Below, piece by piece: positions 11,577 through 22,690 of a DNA stretch of 64,000 nucleotides. The position numbers and the translations under genes were made by a program. The stretch is from Aradus depressus (lineage: Eukaryota > Arthropoda > Insecta > Hemiptera > Aradidae): positions 13,234,480 through 13,298,479 of the forward strand of contig OY759218.1 of the NCBI GenBank assembly GCA_963662175.1. The letters run 5' to 3'. Below the pieces are notes generated by a model. It searched no databases, was not told the origin of the DNA, and saw only the letters and a list, made by a program, of their open reading frames with translations. The first letter of the stretch is position 1. Every line of letters begins with the position of its first letter.

Positions 11577-12719
11577 AAAAGATAAATAAAGCAAACTTAT
11601 TTTTGAAATATTGTCTATTCCACTAAAGATATATATACATATATAACTACCGGTTTCGGCTTTATACCATCGTCAGGTCTAGTTATGAACTAAGTCAGTT
11701 TGCAGAGAGCGACCCTTCAAATACATCTCAGGTCAAAGGGGGCTATTAGAACTTGGGAGTCCCCCGGCTGTACCGTTAGCTAACTCATGAAATATTTCTT
11801 AACAAAACCTAGTTCTAAATTTACATAAAACAATGTCACTAGACTAATACGGGAAAAATAACAAATAAATAAGTACAAATACAAGTAAATAATAAAAATA
11901 GAAATAAAATTAATAACAATGTTAAGATTTAGATAACTTGAAACATATATGTGGAACCAAATATTAATAACAGATAATACAAACATATATGTGGAAACAG
12001 AACTGGTTTAGGGTGTTAACAAAGGGGAATAGTTGAAATAAATTTGGTCATTCATACAAATGTTCCTTTTGTTAGCTTTATTTATTTCTAATTGTTCTAA
12101 GCTATTAAGTAGCCTGCTTTTTGGGCAATAATGGAGATATTTGATGCCTGTAGATGGGTCGAAAGTGTGGCTATTGTCAATTATGTGGGTCGCGAATGTA
12201 GAACGGTTTCCTCGGTTCTTTATTTCGGCCGTGTGTTCTTTAATTCTTTCCTTAAAACGACGTCCTGTCTGTCCAATGTATAATTGACTGCACGTCGCAC
12301 ACTCTATACTATAAACTCCGCTTCTATTTTCAATATCTGTTCTGTCCCTACCTCTCTCTAGGCACTGGCTTATGGGATTGATAGTTTTAAACCCGATATT
12401 GAAACCTTCTTTTTTCAACTCTTTACCTATTTTTTCTGAAATTTTTCCGTGGTAAGTTAAGCTGACCCATTTATTATAAACTTTATTTTGTGTTTCTAAT
12501 TTGGTCAGTTTGTTCCTAAAATTATGATTTTTGACCTTCTTTTCAATTTTATTTATTGTTTTTTGTGGGTAGCTATTGTTTTTGGCTATTTCCTTAATAA
12601 TCTTAAGTTCTTTATCTTTTGATTGTTGGGTCATGGGAATTGAGTAGGCTCTGTGGAACATGGAATAAAAGGCCGCGTATTTGTAACTGGAAGGACAGTT
12701 AGAAGATGGGTGTATTACC
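11577..12719 (-). mobile_element. Inverted 3' copy of a Penelope-like element (left palindrome arm)
   Basis: This is the exact reverse complement, apart from about one base of T-run length difference, of 13,449-14,591. It contains the C-terminal 217 codons of the PLE protein on the minus strand (12,008-12,661), identical residue for residue to the + copy and including the GIY-YIG endonuclease. It also carries the 3' untranslated part and the hammerhead motif (TCGTCAG at 11,670-11,676 on the + strand). Penelope elements often insert with a partial inverted copy attached. Near-identity of the arms points to a recent event or gene conversion. Confidence 0.85.
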
Positions 12720-12727
12720 CATGAAAT

Positions 12728-14160
12728 ACGACGGTTCTAATTAAACGTGCGGATTACGTCAATAAAGTGGACAGTTTCCTACAAGAGAATGGTTTTTCGA
12801 AAATAAGAAAAGACCCAACGCCTCTATTCCAAAAACAAGTCCGAGCAGCTGTGTCAGAAGTCGCGATAATCACGAAAGGTATGTGGAAACAGAACCTAAT
12901 AGTAATGAACCCTTCACCCCCCAAATTATCTGGTCTACCCAAAATTCACAAAAATGATGCCCCCTCTTTACGAATGTCCCCGTAACCGAATGTCTAGAGT
13001 TAGTTAGGGGCCTAATAAACAACTCAAATAGGTCCATTTTTGAAAAAATAGAACTTTGTAACCTTTTAGAACCGTACGTAGAACAAAATTATTTCATCTT
13101 CAATAGTGAATTATATAAACAGAAAGAGGGGCTAGCGATGGGGTCCAGCCTGTCTCCCCTGTTAGCTGATATATTTATGGATAGAATTGAGAGGGAAATT
13201 CTAGAGAAGTCTCCATTTATCAGTAATATCATGTTTTGGAAGCGGTACGTGGACGATATTTTGATTCTTTTTAACGGAACAGAACGACAAATTAACTTAT
13301 TTTTTGACTTTGTCAACAAAGTCCATAACAAAATAAAATTCACGTTGGAAATAGGAGGTCAAACCATAAATTTTCTGGACTTGGAGATCAAAATTAATAA
13401 CAAGAAATTCGAATTTAGCATTCACAGAAAACCGACTACAACAGACACGGTAATACACCCATCTTCTAACTGTCCTTCCAGTTACAAATACGCGGCCTTT
13501 TATTCCATGTTCCACAGAGCCTACTCAATTCCCATGACCCAACAATCAAAAGATAAAGAACTTAAGATTATTAAGGAAATAGCCAAAAACAATAGCTACC
13601 CACAAAAAACAATAAATAAAATTGAAAAGAAGGTCAAAAATCATAATTTTAGGAACAAACTGACCAAATTAGAAACACAAAATAAAGTTTATAATAAATG
13701 GGTCAGCTTAACTTACCACGGAAAAATTTCAGAAAAAATAGGTAAAGAGTTGAAAAAAGAAGGTTTCAATATCGGGTTTAAAACTATCAATCCCATAAGC
13801 CAGTGCCTAGAGAGAGGTAGGGACAGAACAGATATTGAAAATAGAAGCGGAGTTTATAGTATAGAGTGTGCGACGTGCAGTCAATTATACATTGGACAGA
13901 CAGGACGTCGTTTTAAGGAAAGAATTAAAGAACACACGGCCGAAATAAAGAACCGAGGAAACCGTTCTACATTCGCGACCCACATAATTGACAATAGCCA
14001 CACTTTCGACCCATCTACAGGCATCAAATATCTCCATTATTGCCCAAAAAGCAGGCTACTTAATAGCTTAGAACAATTAGAAATAAATAAAGCTAACAAA
14101 AGGAACATTTGTATGAATGACCAAATTTATTTCAACTATTCCCCTTTGTTAACACCCTAA
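12728..14160 (+). pseudogene. Penelope-like element RT / GIY-YIG protein, internally deleted
   Basis: The reading begins in the RT N-terminal part (ADYVNKVDSFLQENGF) and runs to GLPKIHKNDAP near 12,964. It then shifts frame into LFTNVPVTECLELV and stays open to the stop at 14,158-14,160. Visible motifs are GLAMGSSLSPLLADIFM, the YVDDI catalytic motif (about 13,247-13,261), and the C-terminal GIY-YIG endonuclease: GVYSIEC, LYIGQTGRRFKERIKEH. In PLEs the PKIHK block and the LFTNVP block are separated by several tens of residues that include the motif A aspartate. Here they are joined with a frameshift, so an internal deletion has removed motif A. The 5' end is also missing. The RT should be inactive; the endonuclease is intact. 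Confidence 0.85.
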
Positions 14161-14484
14161 ACCAGTTCTGTTTCCACATATATGTTTGTATTATCTGTTA
14201 TTAATATTTGGTTCCACATATATGTTTCAAGTTATCTAAATCTTAACATTGTTATTAATTTTATTTCTATTTTTTATTATTTACTTGTATTTGTACTTAT
14301 TTATTTGTTATTTTTCCCGTATTAGTCTAGTGACATTGTTTTATGTAAATTTAGAACTAGGTTTTGTTAAGAAATATTTCATGAGTTAGCTAACGGTACA
14401 GCCGGGGGACTCCCAAGTTCTAATAGCCCCCTTTGACCTGAGATGTATTTGAAGGGTCGCTCTCTGCAAACTGACTTAGTTCAT

Positions 14485-14530
14485 AACTAGACCTGACGAT
14501 GGTATAAAGCCGAAACCGGTAGTTATATAT
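14485..14530 (+). ncRNA. Hammerhead-type motif in PLE 3' region
   Basis: CTGACGA lies at 14,493-14,499, a short helix II GGT/GCC with a five-base loop follows, GAAA is at 14,512-14,515, and the self-complementary ACCGGT is at 14,515-14,520 with A at 14,521 as the predicted cleavage base. Helix I near the core pairs only for about three positions (C-G, A-T, G-T). The same motif is on the minus strand in the left arm at about 11,648-11,676. Confidence 0.55.
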
Positions 14531-14599
14531 GTATATATATCTTTAGTGGAATAGACAATATTTCAAAAATAAGTTTGTTTTATTTATTTATTACAAGTT

Positions 14600-15430
14600 T
14601 CCACAATATGTCCGCGTTTCTCAACTTAGAAGTTAACATTAAAAGGTTACAAAGAAATACTGATTATAGGGGAACTTTCAAACTGTTGGTGATGTTTTCT
14701 CGAAACTATGTTTTCTGACATGTACTTTTGACAATCCACCATATATATATATTTTTTTTTTTTGGTGGACTACTTCTGTTTTTGCTCATTTGAGGGTGCC
14801 GACCGTTCCCACCGTGGGGACCCGGATTCAGGTTTGGAGGCGTGTTTGAACCAGGGTCAGCTCTGGGTATGGAATCGTGGATATGAATCCAAATCTGGGA
14901 CCGTGGACCCGGGTTCTTGTCTTGAACTCATGAAACCAGCTTTACAGGGAAAGCGGAAACTTAGATGTGTATCGGGGTGTAGCCTCAAATTCAGATCGAA
15001 ATACCCTCAATAGAGCAAAACAAAATTTAAGTCCACCAAAGAAAAAGTTCGAAGGTGGCAGTTAGAGGCAGAGCAAAAACTTCGATTTTATAATTTAAAT
15101 TAATTAAGCTTTAATTTAATAATAAATAATAATAAGAACTAAATTCTAACTAATAAAAATAGATGTATTGTGCTAGGCTGTCTGTTATGAAATTAATACG
15201 CCAAAAATGAACAACATATTTAACTTTATTTTTCATTTCTAAAATGAAAACTGATTTTATAACATATGCATATCGAACATAATATTAATGACAGATGTTT
15301 TAACAAACATCAATGTCCTAACACTGTCGAGAACCGAAAAGTTTCTGTTCCGGGTCCCGGTTTTTCAAGAACCGATACCCGAAATACCCGGTTCCTAGCC
15401 CAGAACCATGGACCATGATGGTCTACCATA
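14600..15430. other. Intergenic sequence, no gene recognised
   Basis: The region includes GC-richer, partly repetitive phrases with 'acccgg' and 'gggtc' words, related to 10,760-10,830, and the second copy of a 65-bp direct repeat at 15,125-15,200. The open frame at 14,762-15,013 has no recognisable domain and is probably chance. Confidence 0.45.
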
Positions 15431-15439
15431 CGTAAAAAT

Positions 15440-15535
15440 AAAAAGTATATTCTGGTTGGTCCTAACTAAGATACCCGAAGAAGAAATATAGAATATAGGT
15501 CGGCCTTGTTGCACCGGTTGCTTGTATTTCTTGAA
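15440..15535 (-). repeat. Inverted copy of the 169-bp tandem unit
   Basis: The reverse complement matches 10,660-10,760: 'attctggttggtcctaacta', then 'gaagaagaaatatagaatat', then 'ttgcaccggttgctt'. The 10.3-kb array and this copy therefore face each other across the PLE. Confidence 0.6.
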
Positions 15536-15539
15536 AAAC

Positions 15540-16430
15540 ACCAAATTTAACTATGCACCAGATACGTTGATAGCCCACCCGAAATGGGTACCTTATGGTA
15601 CCGATTCAGGAGACACGGCAGTGTCTCTGGCCAAGTCCGAAAAAAATGTCGAAAGACACTGTGTTACTTTTCTCGTGATACCAAATGCAACTTTTTGCAT
15701 CGAAAAAAGTATATTATTCATTAACAAAATGATGTTTTTTCCGACATAGCCGTCTGGAGAACTCAGAGCTGAACAAAATAAAAATAAAAAAATAGCCAAA
15801 AAGAATCATTTTGACCAAGTTTCGAAGAGTCAAAATCGGCAAAAAATAACTTTTTTTTCTTTTTCCCTTTTCAGTGTCCGGGGGTCCGGATGACGTCATC
15901 AATGTTAATATATGAATTTTTTTAATGTATAATAAATATCATGTGATCTATATATGCAAAGATAAAGATAAAAATATATATATATATAATAAAAAATAAC
16001 CCAATATACATTTTCATACTTGGCCATGCTTTTCAGTTTTACTGAATTTTTTTATTTTCTTATATTTTCTGGAAAGTACATTAGTACAGCAATGTAGATA
16101 GATAGGCATCAACCAGTCACCAAGATAGTCTACCATGATTGATTACTGGGGTGGGTTTTGTATCCACGTTATCCAAAGCCTGAATGCCCATATACCAGCC
16201 CCTTGCTAGTATTTAACTACCCATTCTCCTACCTGTTTAATGAAGTGTAGCTCTGTTTTCTCAATTCATTCAGATTGAGGACCGTCTCATTGAAGATTCT
16301 ACATCGGATATATGAATGACCTTCACATTCACACACAGCGTTGTTTCCTTCATCTTTTGCCGAAAGTGTCCATTTTAAAGATAAGTTTTGTGTGTTGTCT
16401 TGTTAGGAGCCCGATCAGGGGGCTCAACTC
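15540..16430. other. Intergenic sequence, no gene recognised
   Basis: Mixed unique-looking sequence includes a short AT microsatellite near 15,975. A block at 15,590-15,900 contains a nearby stem 'agacacggcagtgtctctgg'. Nothing assignable. Confidence 0.4.
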
Positions 16431-16620
16431 AAAACTCCTGATGGAATGAATGTATCGACACGAAATTTAGTATGATGATTCACAAGTCCTTATGTAAGTC
16501 AATTATGTTTTTAACCCAAATAATCGATTGGTTTTGAATGGAAAGCAAAAACTTAATTGAATAATTGGCGCTGGGGAAGTACATTGCCGGTGATTGACCG
16601 ACGACTTTTTTTAGTTGGAA
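16430..16620 (-). repeat. Family A repeat fragment
   Basis: The sequence shows the 'atgaatgtatcgacacgaaa' and 'attcacaagtcc' family body and the end 'gtacattgccggtgattgac'. The following 16,620-16,980 is AT-rich with TAA repeats and no gene. Confidence 0.55.
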
Positions 16621-17000
16621 ACCTAAAGAAATTTATATTTCTGACCACCCAGAACAGGATGGCAGCCTCTAGATAATAATATTAATAATAATAATAAATT
16701 TATTTCCGTTAAACCAATACAGGTAATAGGATACGTCAAAAGAATTTATACATTAAGATAGCTTATAAATTAGATTTATAACTACTTGAGTCTAATACAC
16801 CTATGATTAGTAGTAATAACAAAACTATTAAAAAAAGTAAAATGAAATTAATAAAAACTGAACAAATAAATACTTAAAAATATATGAGTATATGTATAAA
16901 AAACATTAATACATGATACGCTTATAATAAGTTGACACATTTTTCAATTTAAAATTAAGATAACTATTTTTCAAAAAAAACTCTTCGGAAGTGTTTTTAT

Positions 17001-17045
17001 CCCAACGATGTTTCGGGACGTTCTTACGTCCCATCATCAGGTCCC
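17001..17045 (-). ncRNA. Hammerhead-like motif of a third PLE-like family
   Basis: On the minus strand: CTGATGA (17,034-17,040), a T/A-flanked helix II of seven perfect pairs GGGACGT/ACGTCCC closed by a four-base loop, GAAA (17,011-17,014), then CATCGTT. The core and helix II are excellent. Helix I does not pair beyond one position in the adjacent sequence, so it is a hammerhead-like relic or needs distant pairing. A long (TA)n microsatellite follows at 17,104-17,158. Confidence 0.5.
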
Positions 17046-17101
17046 AATATGCGAGATATAGAAAAGAAAGAAAACAATGTAACTATAACAATATACGAAA
17101 A

Positions 17102-17159
<58 letters not shown>

Positions 17160-17439
17160 TTAATCAATTATAAATGAATAATATGAAGTCTAAATAAATA
17201 AAAAATTATAAATGAATAAATAAAACAATAACGTACATTGGACTGACCTTTAAGGAGGAACTCTGCTCAAAAAATAAAAATGAAAGCTTTGTATCAAATT
17301 ATGTTTTTGGATATGAAACACGATTCTTTATTGTGATTATATTATTCTTTTTGAATAGAATAAAATTCCGTTTCCGTGTAAAGGGTTTCCTCTAACATGA
17401 ACATTTTTAGTTGAAATTTAAATTTTGACGTGACAACAT

Positions 17440-17640
17440 CTTATAATTTGGTAGGCCGGGCCCTCATGCACGAAAACGATGTCCCGTAACGAAAGTCACG
17501 CGGAACGCGGAACACACGTATCGCGCATGCGCCGAGCGAGAGAGAGTGACACAAAAGTTATTGTTGTTTGTGAAGTGATCAAGTGCATCGTTTAACAATG
17601 TTTCATCGTACTTCTTGAGAAAAATTACAGTTAGTCAGGT
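17440..17640 (+). promoter_or_regulatory. Candidate CpG-rich promoter and 5' non-coding exon
   Basis: An isolated CpG-rich patch in AT-rich surroundings contains the perfect palindrome GCGCATGCGC (17,523-17,532), which is the core of NRF-1/Ewg-type binding sites. About 100 bp downstream, 'agttagtcag' is followed by GTAATA (from 17,639), which could be a 5' splice donor. The combination resembles a TATA-less housekeeping promoter with an untranslated first exon on the + strand. This is inference. A transposon-derived CpG patch is the alternative. Confidence 0.3.
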
Positions 17641-17889
17641 AATACTTTAATAGTGTGATACTAAATATGTTGACATTTGTTCTTTCTTATGTTTATCAAA
17701 ATTTACTCATTCCCTATGATACTTTGAGGTTATGAGGTTTGTTTATATAAATTGTTTTACCTAACTTACACATTTCCAAACATGTAAAAAATTTTGTTTG
17801 TAAAAACAAATAAGCAACTGTCAATAACCAGGGTTTCGTAGCATTTTACAGTTGAATTGAATTTATTATACCTTACTTTTTTATGATCT

Positions 17890-18325
17890 TTCAATAATTA
17901 CTTTGAGCCAATTAAGGTATATTTATTTTAAAACAATAATTCTTTATTTCATAAGACGTTTCGACATACTGTCATTTTCAATTCTAAAATACAGAATGAT
18001 CATAATTTACTCATCCAATCATATTATACCACTAGATAGTCGTCAAATTTTATAATATTTCACATTTTGTCCAAAATTCACCATTACATTTTTCAAAAAC
18101 CAATATTATTTCAAATCAATATATATAATATTTTTGAAAAATGTAAGGGTGAATTTTGGACAAAATGTGATGTATTATAAACTTTGACGACTATCTAGTC
18201 TAATCTATCATTCTGTATTTCAGAATTGAAAATGACAGTATGTCGAAACGTCTTATGAAATAAAGAATTATTGTTTTAAAATAAATATATCTTAATTGCC
18301 TCGAAGTAATTATTGAAAGTTAATT
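17890..18325. mobile_element. Foldback PLE-like inverted pair
   Basis: Arms at about 17,890-18,100 and 18,130-18,325 are reverse complements around a short centre near 18,115. Each arm includes 'gacagtatgtcgaaacgtct', which resembles the helix II-GAAA-C part of PLE hammerheads, but the CTGANGA core is degraded to a TTGAAAA-like form. The orientation, with motifs pointing outwards, is the same as in the pairs at 5.7 and 37 kb. Confidence 0.6.
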
Positions 18326-18329
18326 GATT

Positions 18330-19180
18330 AATTCGTGCTACTGGTGATTCATCGATGACTGTTTTTTCGTCATGTTTGGTACCGGGTAGTTAACTGAAGA
18401 TCGAAATGTTTTCCGATTATAAAACTTCTCCCATACTTTCTATAGCTGGGGAAGTAACAAATTAATTAAAGTACGAAAAACGTTGATATAAGAAGAGTGA
18501 AAAACCATGGCAACCAGGCCAACTGGATAACATTTATTTCAGTTGGAAGCAATGCTGAAACATGCTAGACCACACTGTTATCCCTATGAGAAAGTTCCGT
18601 ACTACTCCTACATTTTTTAGAATTTTTTTGACCGTTCTTTTTCAACATTTTACCTTTTTAAAACCCTTCTGCAAATAAGTCTATTTTTTTTTGTTTATTC
18701 TGTATACAATTCAATTTAAAATAAATTCAATAATAATAATAATTGCTATAATTAATTATTTTGTTCATATCTGAGTTATCCCTTCTCGTAATGAGAAAAA
18801 AATATCATTGGCATGAGATGGGTTGAACACGTATGATATTTTTAGCACGTGTTTACGCAGTCAAACTGAAATGTTCTGATAGAGTGATTTTTGATCTGTT
18901 GTAATTTTCAAAGCCTTCTTTTCTTACTGCTAGGCAATTTTGGCCGTCAGTCGTAGTTGGCACACAAATATGTATTTGCTAACGACAAACAGACAGTTTG
19001 GCTTATAAAAATAAATTAACTCAAAAAGTAAGTATACATAAATTATAATAATACAAATAATAATAAGTTACACAAATAAGTAAAATACCTACATGTGTTT
19101 AGGCTAAAACCTAATAAAAGTAAATAAACCTGCGTGGATGGTAATAATCACAAATTGAATAAACTAAGGCAACTTGTTTG
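18330..19180. other. Intergenic sequence, no gene recognised
   Basis: A family A end fragment lies at about 18,425-18,460 ('actttctatagctgggg'). The rest is AT-rich unassigned sequence. Confidence 0.4.
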
Positions 19181-19184
19181 AATA

Positions 19185-19694
19185 CTAGAAATTGAATTCC
19201 TGAATTAACATGTTCCTATATTTGGATGAAGCCCTTGCATAGCTATATATCAGATTCCAGTTAGGCCCATTCATTAAAGCGATGAGTTCCCCTCTCCCTA
19301 AGGTAGGTTTGCCCAGCCCCCTCAGTCTGGCCTCACTAAGGACGGGACATACCCCAACAAAATGGAACAGGTCTTCCACCTCCCTCAGGTTACACAGCGA
19401 ACAGAGAAATCGCTCTTTTGTGCTGCCCACCTTGAAATTTGCGTATATCAGCTGTCCCCTAAGCTTCATTATTGTACACATAAAGCATAATTTGTTTCTA
19501 TCATTAATGCAGTGTTCCTCATCCAAATCAAAATTATGATCCTTGTATAAACTATGAAAGCTTGAAGTGGTTGCTTCTTTAAACAAAACATTTTTAAAAC
19601 CCCTTTCTACATTATCCAGTAACTGTTCTATACAAATTCTACTCCCATCTTGCTTTAGATACTGATGAACTTGGATATTGTGTTTATTACACAT
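19185..19694 (-). pseudogene. LINE C-terminal fragment with zinc knuckle
   Basis: The 169-residue reading on the minus strand contains MKLRGQLIYANFKVG followed by CSLCNLREVEDLFHFVGVC. This C-x2-C...H...C knuckle is found after the RT domain in many non-LTR retrotransposons. The RT catalytic core is absent, so it is a 5'-truncated remnant. It has no stop within this segment, so it may be fairly young. A captured domain in a host gene is possible but unsupported. Confidence 0.6.
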
Positions 19695-19734
19695 ACCTAC
19701 TGTAATAATCTAAAAAAAATTTATATAAAAAAAT

Positions 19735-20790
19735 AATAATAATTTAAATAAAATTAATGAAAATAATAAATAATAATAAAATTATCACATTTCCCATAGA
19801 AATTGTTGCTGGTATTCTACTAAATTTTGCTTTCTAGAGTAGTTTCCGAAAAGGGCCCTAATAAATATATCGAAAGTTCAAGACGTGCGATTTTGAAGAA
19901 AGCGCATGTATTTAAAAAAAAATTCAATTATTAAGACTTAATGTTAGAAGAAATAGTATTTTATTTGGATTTCTTCTAAAGATAATAATGTGTGATATAT
20001 AAAAATAATACACACATTAAATGATTAAATTATAAACATTAAAAAATTAATTATAGTTATTTTTATGTATATAAAAAGCAAAAAAAACAAAACACGGCCA
20101 TCAGCTGTTTTAATTAGTGTGTGTAGAGAGTCGAGGCCTAAGGATGGCGACGTTCTGAGTGAAGGTAGACAGTGGTGTTTAGGCTTAAATTGTGATGAGC
20201 TAAATATAAGTGAATTGACGGTGAAATTGATCCAAAAAGAAGGTACTTTTATTTGTTTATATGTACAGGATATATGCCCAAAAATATATAACTTAATTTT
20301 TTAAAAATGGCCAAAATATAAAACAAATAAAAGATTGAATTAGTGTTAAGAATTTAGTTTTTAAGAGTTTTTCTTTTGATTTTTGTTTGTTTCAATGTTT
20401 AATTTTAATAATGTAGATTTAAGAAAAAAAAAAACAATATTTGTTCTCTAAAATTCTGTTCTATTCATTTTCACTGTTGGCCCAGTAAGATTATTTGAAA
20501 ACCTTTATAGATTTTATATTTTTGCAAAATTTAGAAGACAAGATGGCATCTCTTTAGAAATCCAAATGAAAAGTTTGTTAATTGAATTTTTTTAAAAATA
20601 TACGTGCAATTCTTCAAAATTACAAGTCTTGAACTTTTGATACTTTTTTAGGGCTCTTTTCGAAAAACTACTGTAGAAATCAAATTTTAGTAAAAGAAAA
20701 GAGATGTAATTTCTACAGGAAATGTGGTAATTTATTGTTTTGTTTTAATTATTATTTCATTATTATTAATTTAATTATTTATATTTTTAT
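19735..20790. mobile_element. Non-autonomous element with long inverted termini
   Basis: Termini of about 200 bp (19,735-19,935 and 20,578-20,790) are diverged reverse complements: for example 'gaaaagggccctaataaata' faces 'agggctcttttcgaaaaact'. The interior has no recognisable transposase. The short open frame at 20,065-20,304 is unassigned. A related sequence occurs near 46,240-46,350. Confidence 0.6.
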
Positions 20791-20799
20791 GTATTTATC

Positions 20800-21565
20800 A
20801 TTTATTTAAGTTTAACACTTAATACTTAAACCTTCTTTTTATTACCACAAATGAGATGCCATCATATTTTCCTAAATTTGCAAAAATTATTCAATCTAAT
20901 GCAAAGGTATTAATTATCTTGGTTCACTTGGGAAAATGAATAGCATAGAATAGAGAACAAATATGTATTGGGTTTATTTAATCCTAACCTACATTATAAA
21001 TTTAACAACTAAGATTGGAAAATAAAAATATAAATTATTTACAAAAATTATACTACTAACTAATAACTAAAACTATATCAGTATATTTTGAGTGCGGTCA
21101 TCAAAAATGGGCATATGTATACCATTAAATGTCAGTTAGTTGCTGGCTGAATAAAATGTTGGACCTGGAGCGAAGGTTTCTCTCTCTTTTTGATGGGATC
21201 CGTGATGATAAGGACTTGGGTTGGGAACTGCCATGGATCGCTCATCTCTAGTGTGTGCCAGTCGTCATATACTCTATCTGGGGAGTCGAAGGCTGCTTGG
21301 AAATCTATAAAAAAAAACAGTACAGCTTCTGACATTTTTTTGTGATCTATGAAAACGTAATTGGTATAAGCAAGTCTTGTTATGGCCACGTAACATATAT
21401 TTTTCTTTAAGGTTCCCAAAATATTTTTTTTTTCTTTTTTGGTACAGGGTACCTAGGCGCTTCCAATCTTCATTGCCATTTTTTCTCCCTTAGCACATTT
21501 GCTTGTTGTATATACATATTCATTTTACAGTTGTAAATATCTCTTTGTAAATAAAAAACTTTGTC
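20800..21565. other. Intergenic sequence with a MITE fragment
   Basis: AT-rich sequence. A partial MITE end 'aagtcttgttatggccacgt' lies near 21,372. On the minus strand, FIDFQAAFDS (about 21,290-21,320) resembles the RT 'DFxxAFD' motif of LINEs, but only this short piece is visible. Confidence 0.4.
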
Positions 21566-22237
21566 GGTGAATCACCAGCAATGCACTTATGCACTTCTTA
21601 GAACGAATTAATCAATTAACTTTTCTCTCTCCCTCCAAAACCACTCATAAGGCGCCTAAATCCTCAAACTAAATGTTGTGTCGATAAATTCATTACATCG
21701 GCAGTTAGTGGGGTTTTTTAATTGAGCCCCCTGCCCTGAACCACCCTTCTTTTCAGCCGATATCGGTGAAATTCGCAGGTTATATCCTCATTGGGATTTG
21801 CCGATTCTGCTGAAAATGAATGAGCGTTGGTGTTTTGAATTCACATATGAAATTCTAGTTTTTCAGTTAAGATTTGACTGAAAATCGATGTGTGTTATCC
21901 TAATGCGGTTTTAGTCACGCATATAAAATTTTGTGTTGATACATTCATTCTATCGGAATTTATTCAAGTTTTTATGTTAAGCCTCCCCTAATCCCCCTCT
22001 TCTCTTTTGGTCGATTTGGCTAAAAAACAATAGATGTCGTCGTTAGAGGATTCTCATATGAAATTTCGTGCCTATATATTCTATCGGGAATTGTTCACAG
22101 ACCGGCAGAATTCTTTTTTTTTTTTCATATTTGGAATCTAAAGGTCGGAAAACATGAAATTCCGTTGAAAACTTCACATAGAATTTTTGACCGATAACAT
22201 AACTTCCCCTATACTTCGTATAACTGAGGAAGTAAAG
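21566..22237 (+). repeat. Family A repeat, near full length
   Basis: It runs from 'gtcggtgaatcaccagcaat' to 'cttcccctatacttcgtata', about 670 bp. It is internally repetitive: 'ttcattctatcggaattt' and 'tgtcgtcgttagagg' phrases recur in other copies in the same order. It encodes nothing recognisable and serves as the reference copy for the family in this window. Confidence 0.6.
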
Positions 22238-22690
22238 GGAAGCCAAGTTCGGATATAACGAAGATCGTTATAAACGAATTGTACTGTACTCGTACTGTAT
22301 ATTGAAGGGTTGGGAAGTGGAAGTGAGTGAGTTGAGATGTGAGGTAGCACTGTAGCTGTGGGACGTGTATCGATCGTAGGCCTAAGGAATACCATGGCAA
22401 ATATACCCATCACAGCCTGCCATTTCGGGGTTAACAATACGGCAGCCAGACCTCAGATACCCGCCAAATTTCAATACTGAAATTCGCAGGATTAGGTAGG
22501 CGAAATACCGGAAAATGGAAAAAGAAGAAGAGAGAAACTATTAGATAAAGAAAATTGAAAACAACAATTCTTACCAAGGATAGAAGAGTTTCTGGGTTTC
22601 TTAAATTCTCCAAGTGGGGATTGTCCCCGACAGCGCCGGCCATTCGGGCCCGAAGAAATGTCTCCTCGCTGTCGATCTGAAAAAACAAAC

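Larger units (their letters stand above)
12725..14591 (+). mobile_element. Penelope-like retroelement, 5'-truncated
   Basis: This is the forward PLE body: the broken RT/GIY-YIG gene, then a 3' untranslated region of about 430 bp containing a hammerhead motif, 'ggaatagacaatatttcaaa', and an end near 14,591. Together with the inverted copy at 11,577-12,719 it forms a palindrome with arms of about 1.14 kb and a unique spacer at 12,720-13,448. Related termini occur at 6.7 kb and 37-38 kb. Confidence 0.85.

Noticed and set aside
12008..12661. Separate GIY-YIG gene on the minus strand
   Set aside because: It is identical to the C-terminal 217 codons of the + strand PLE and ends where the palindrome ends. 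It is the inverted arm of one insertion.
22200..22240. loxP-like recombination site
   Set aside because: The family A end shares the word ACTTCGTATA with loxP, but the spacer and second arm do not match, and the resemblance comes from a repeat-family palindrome.
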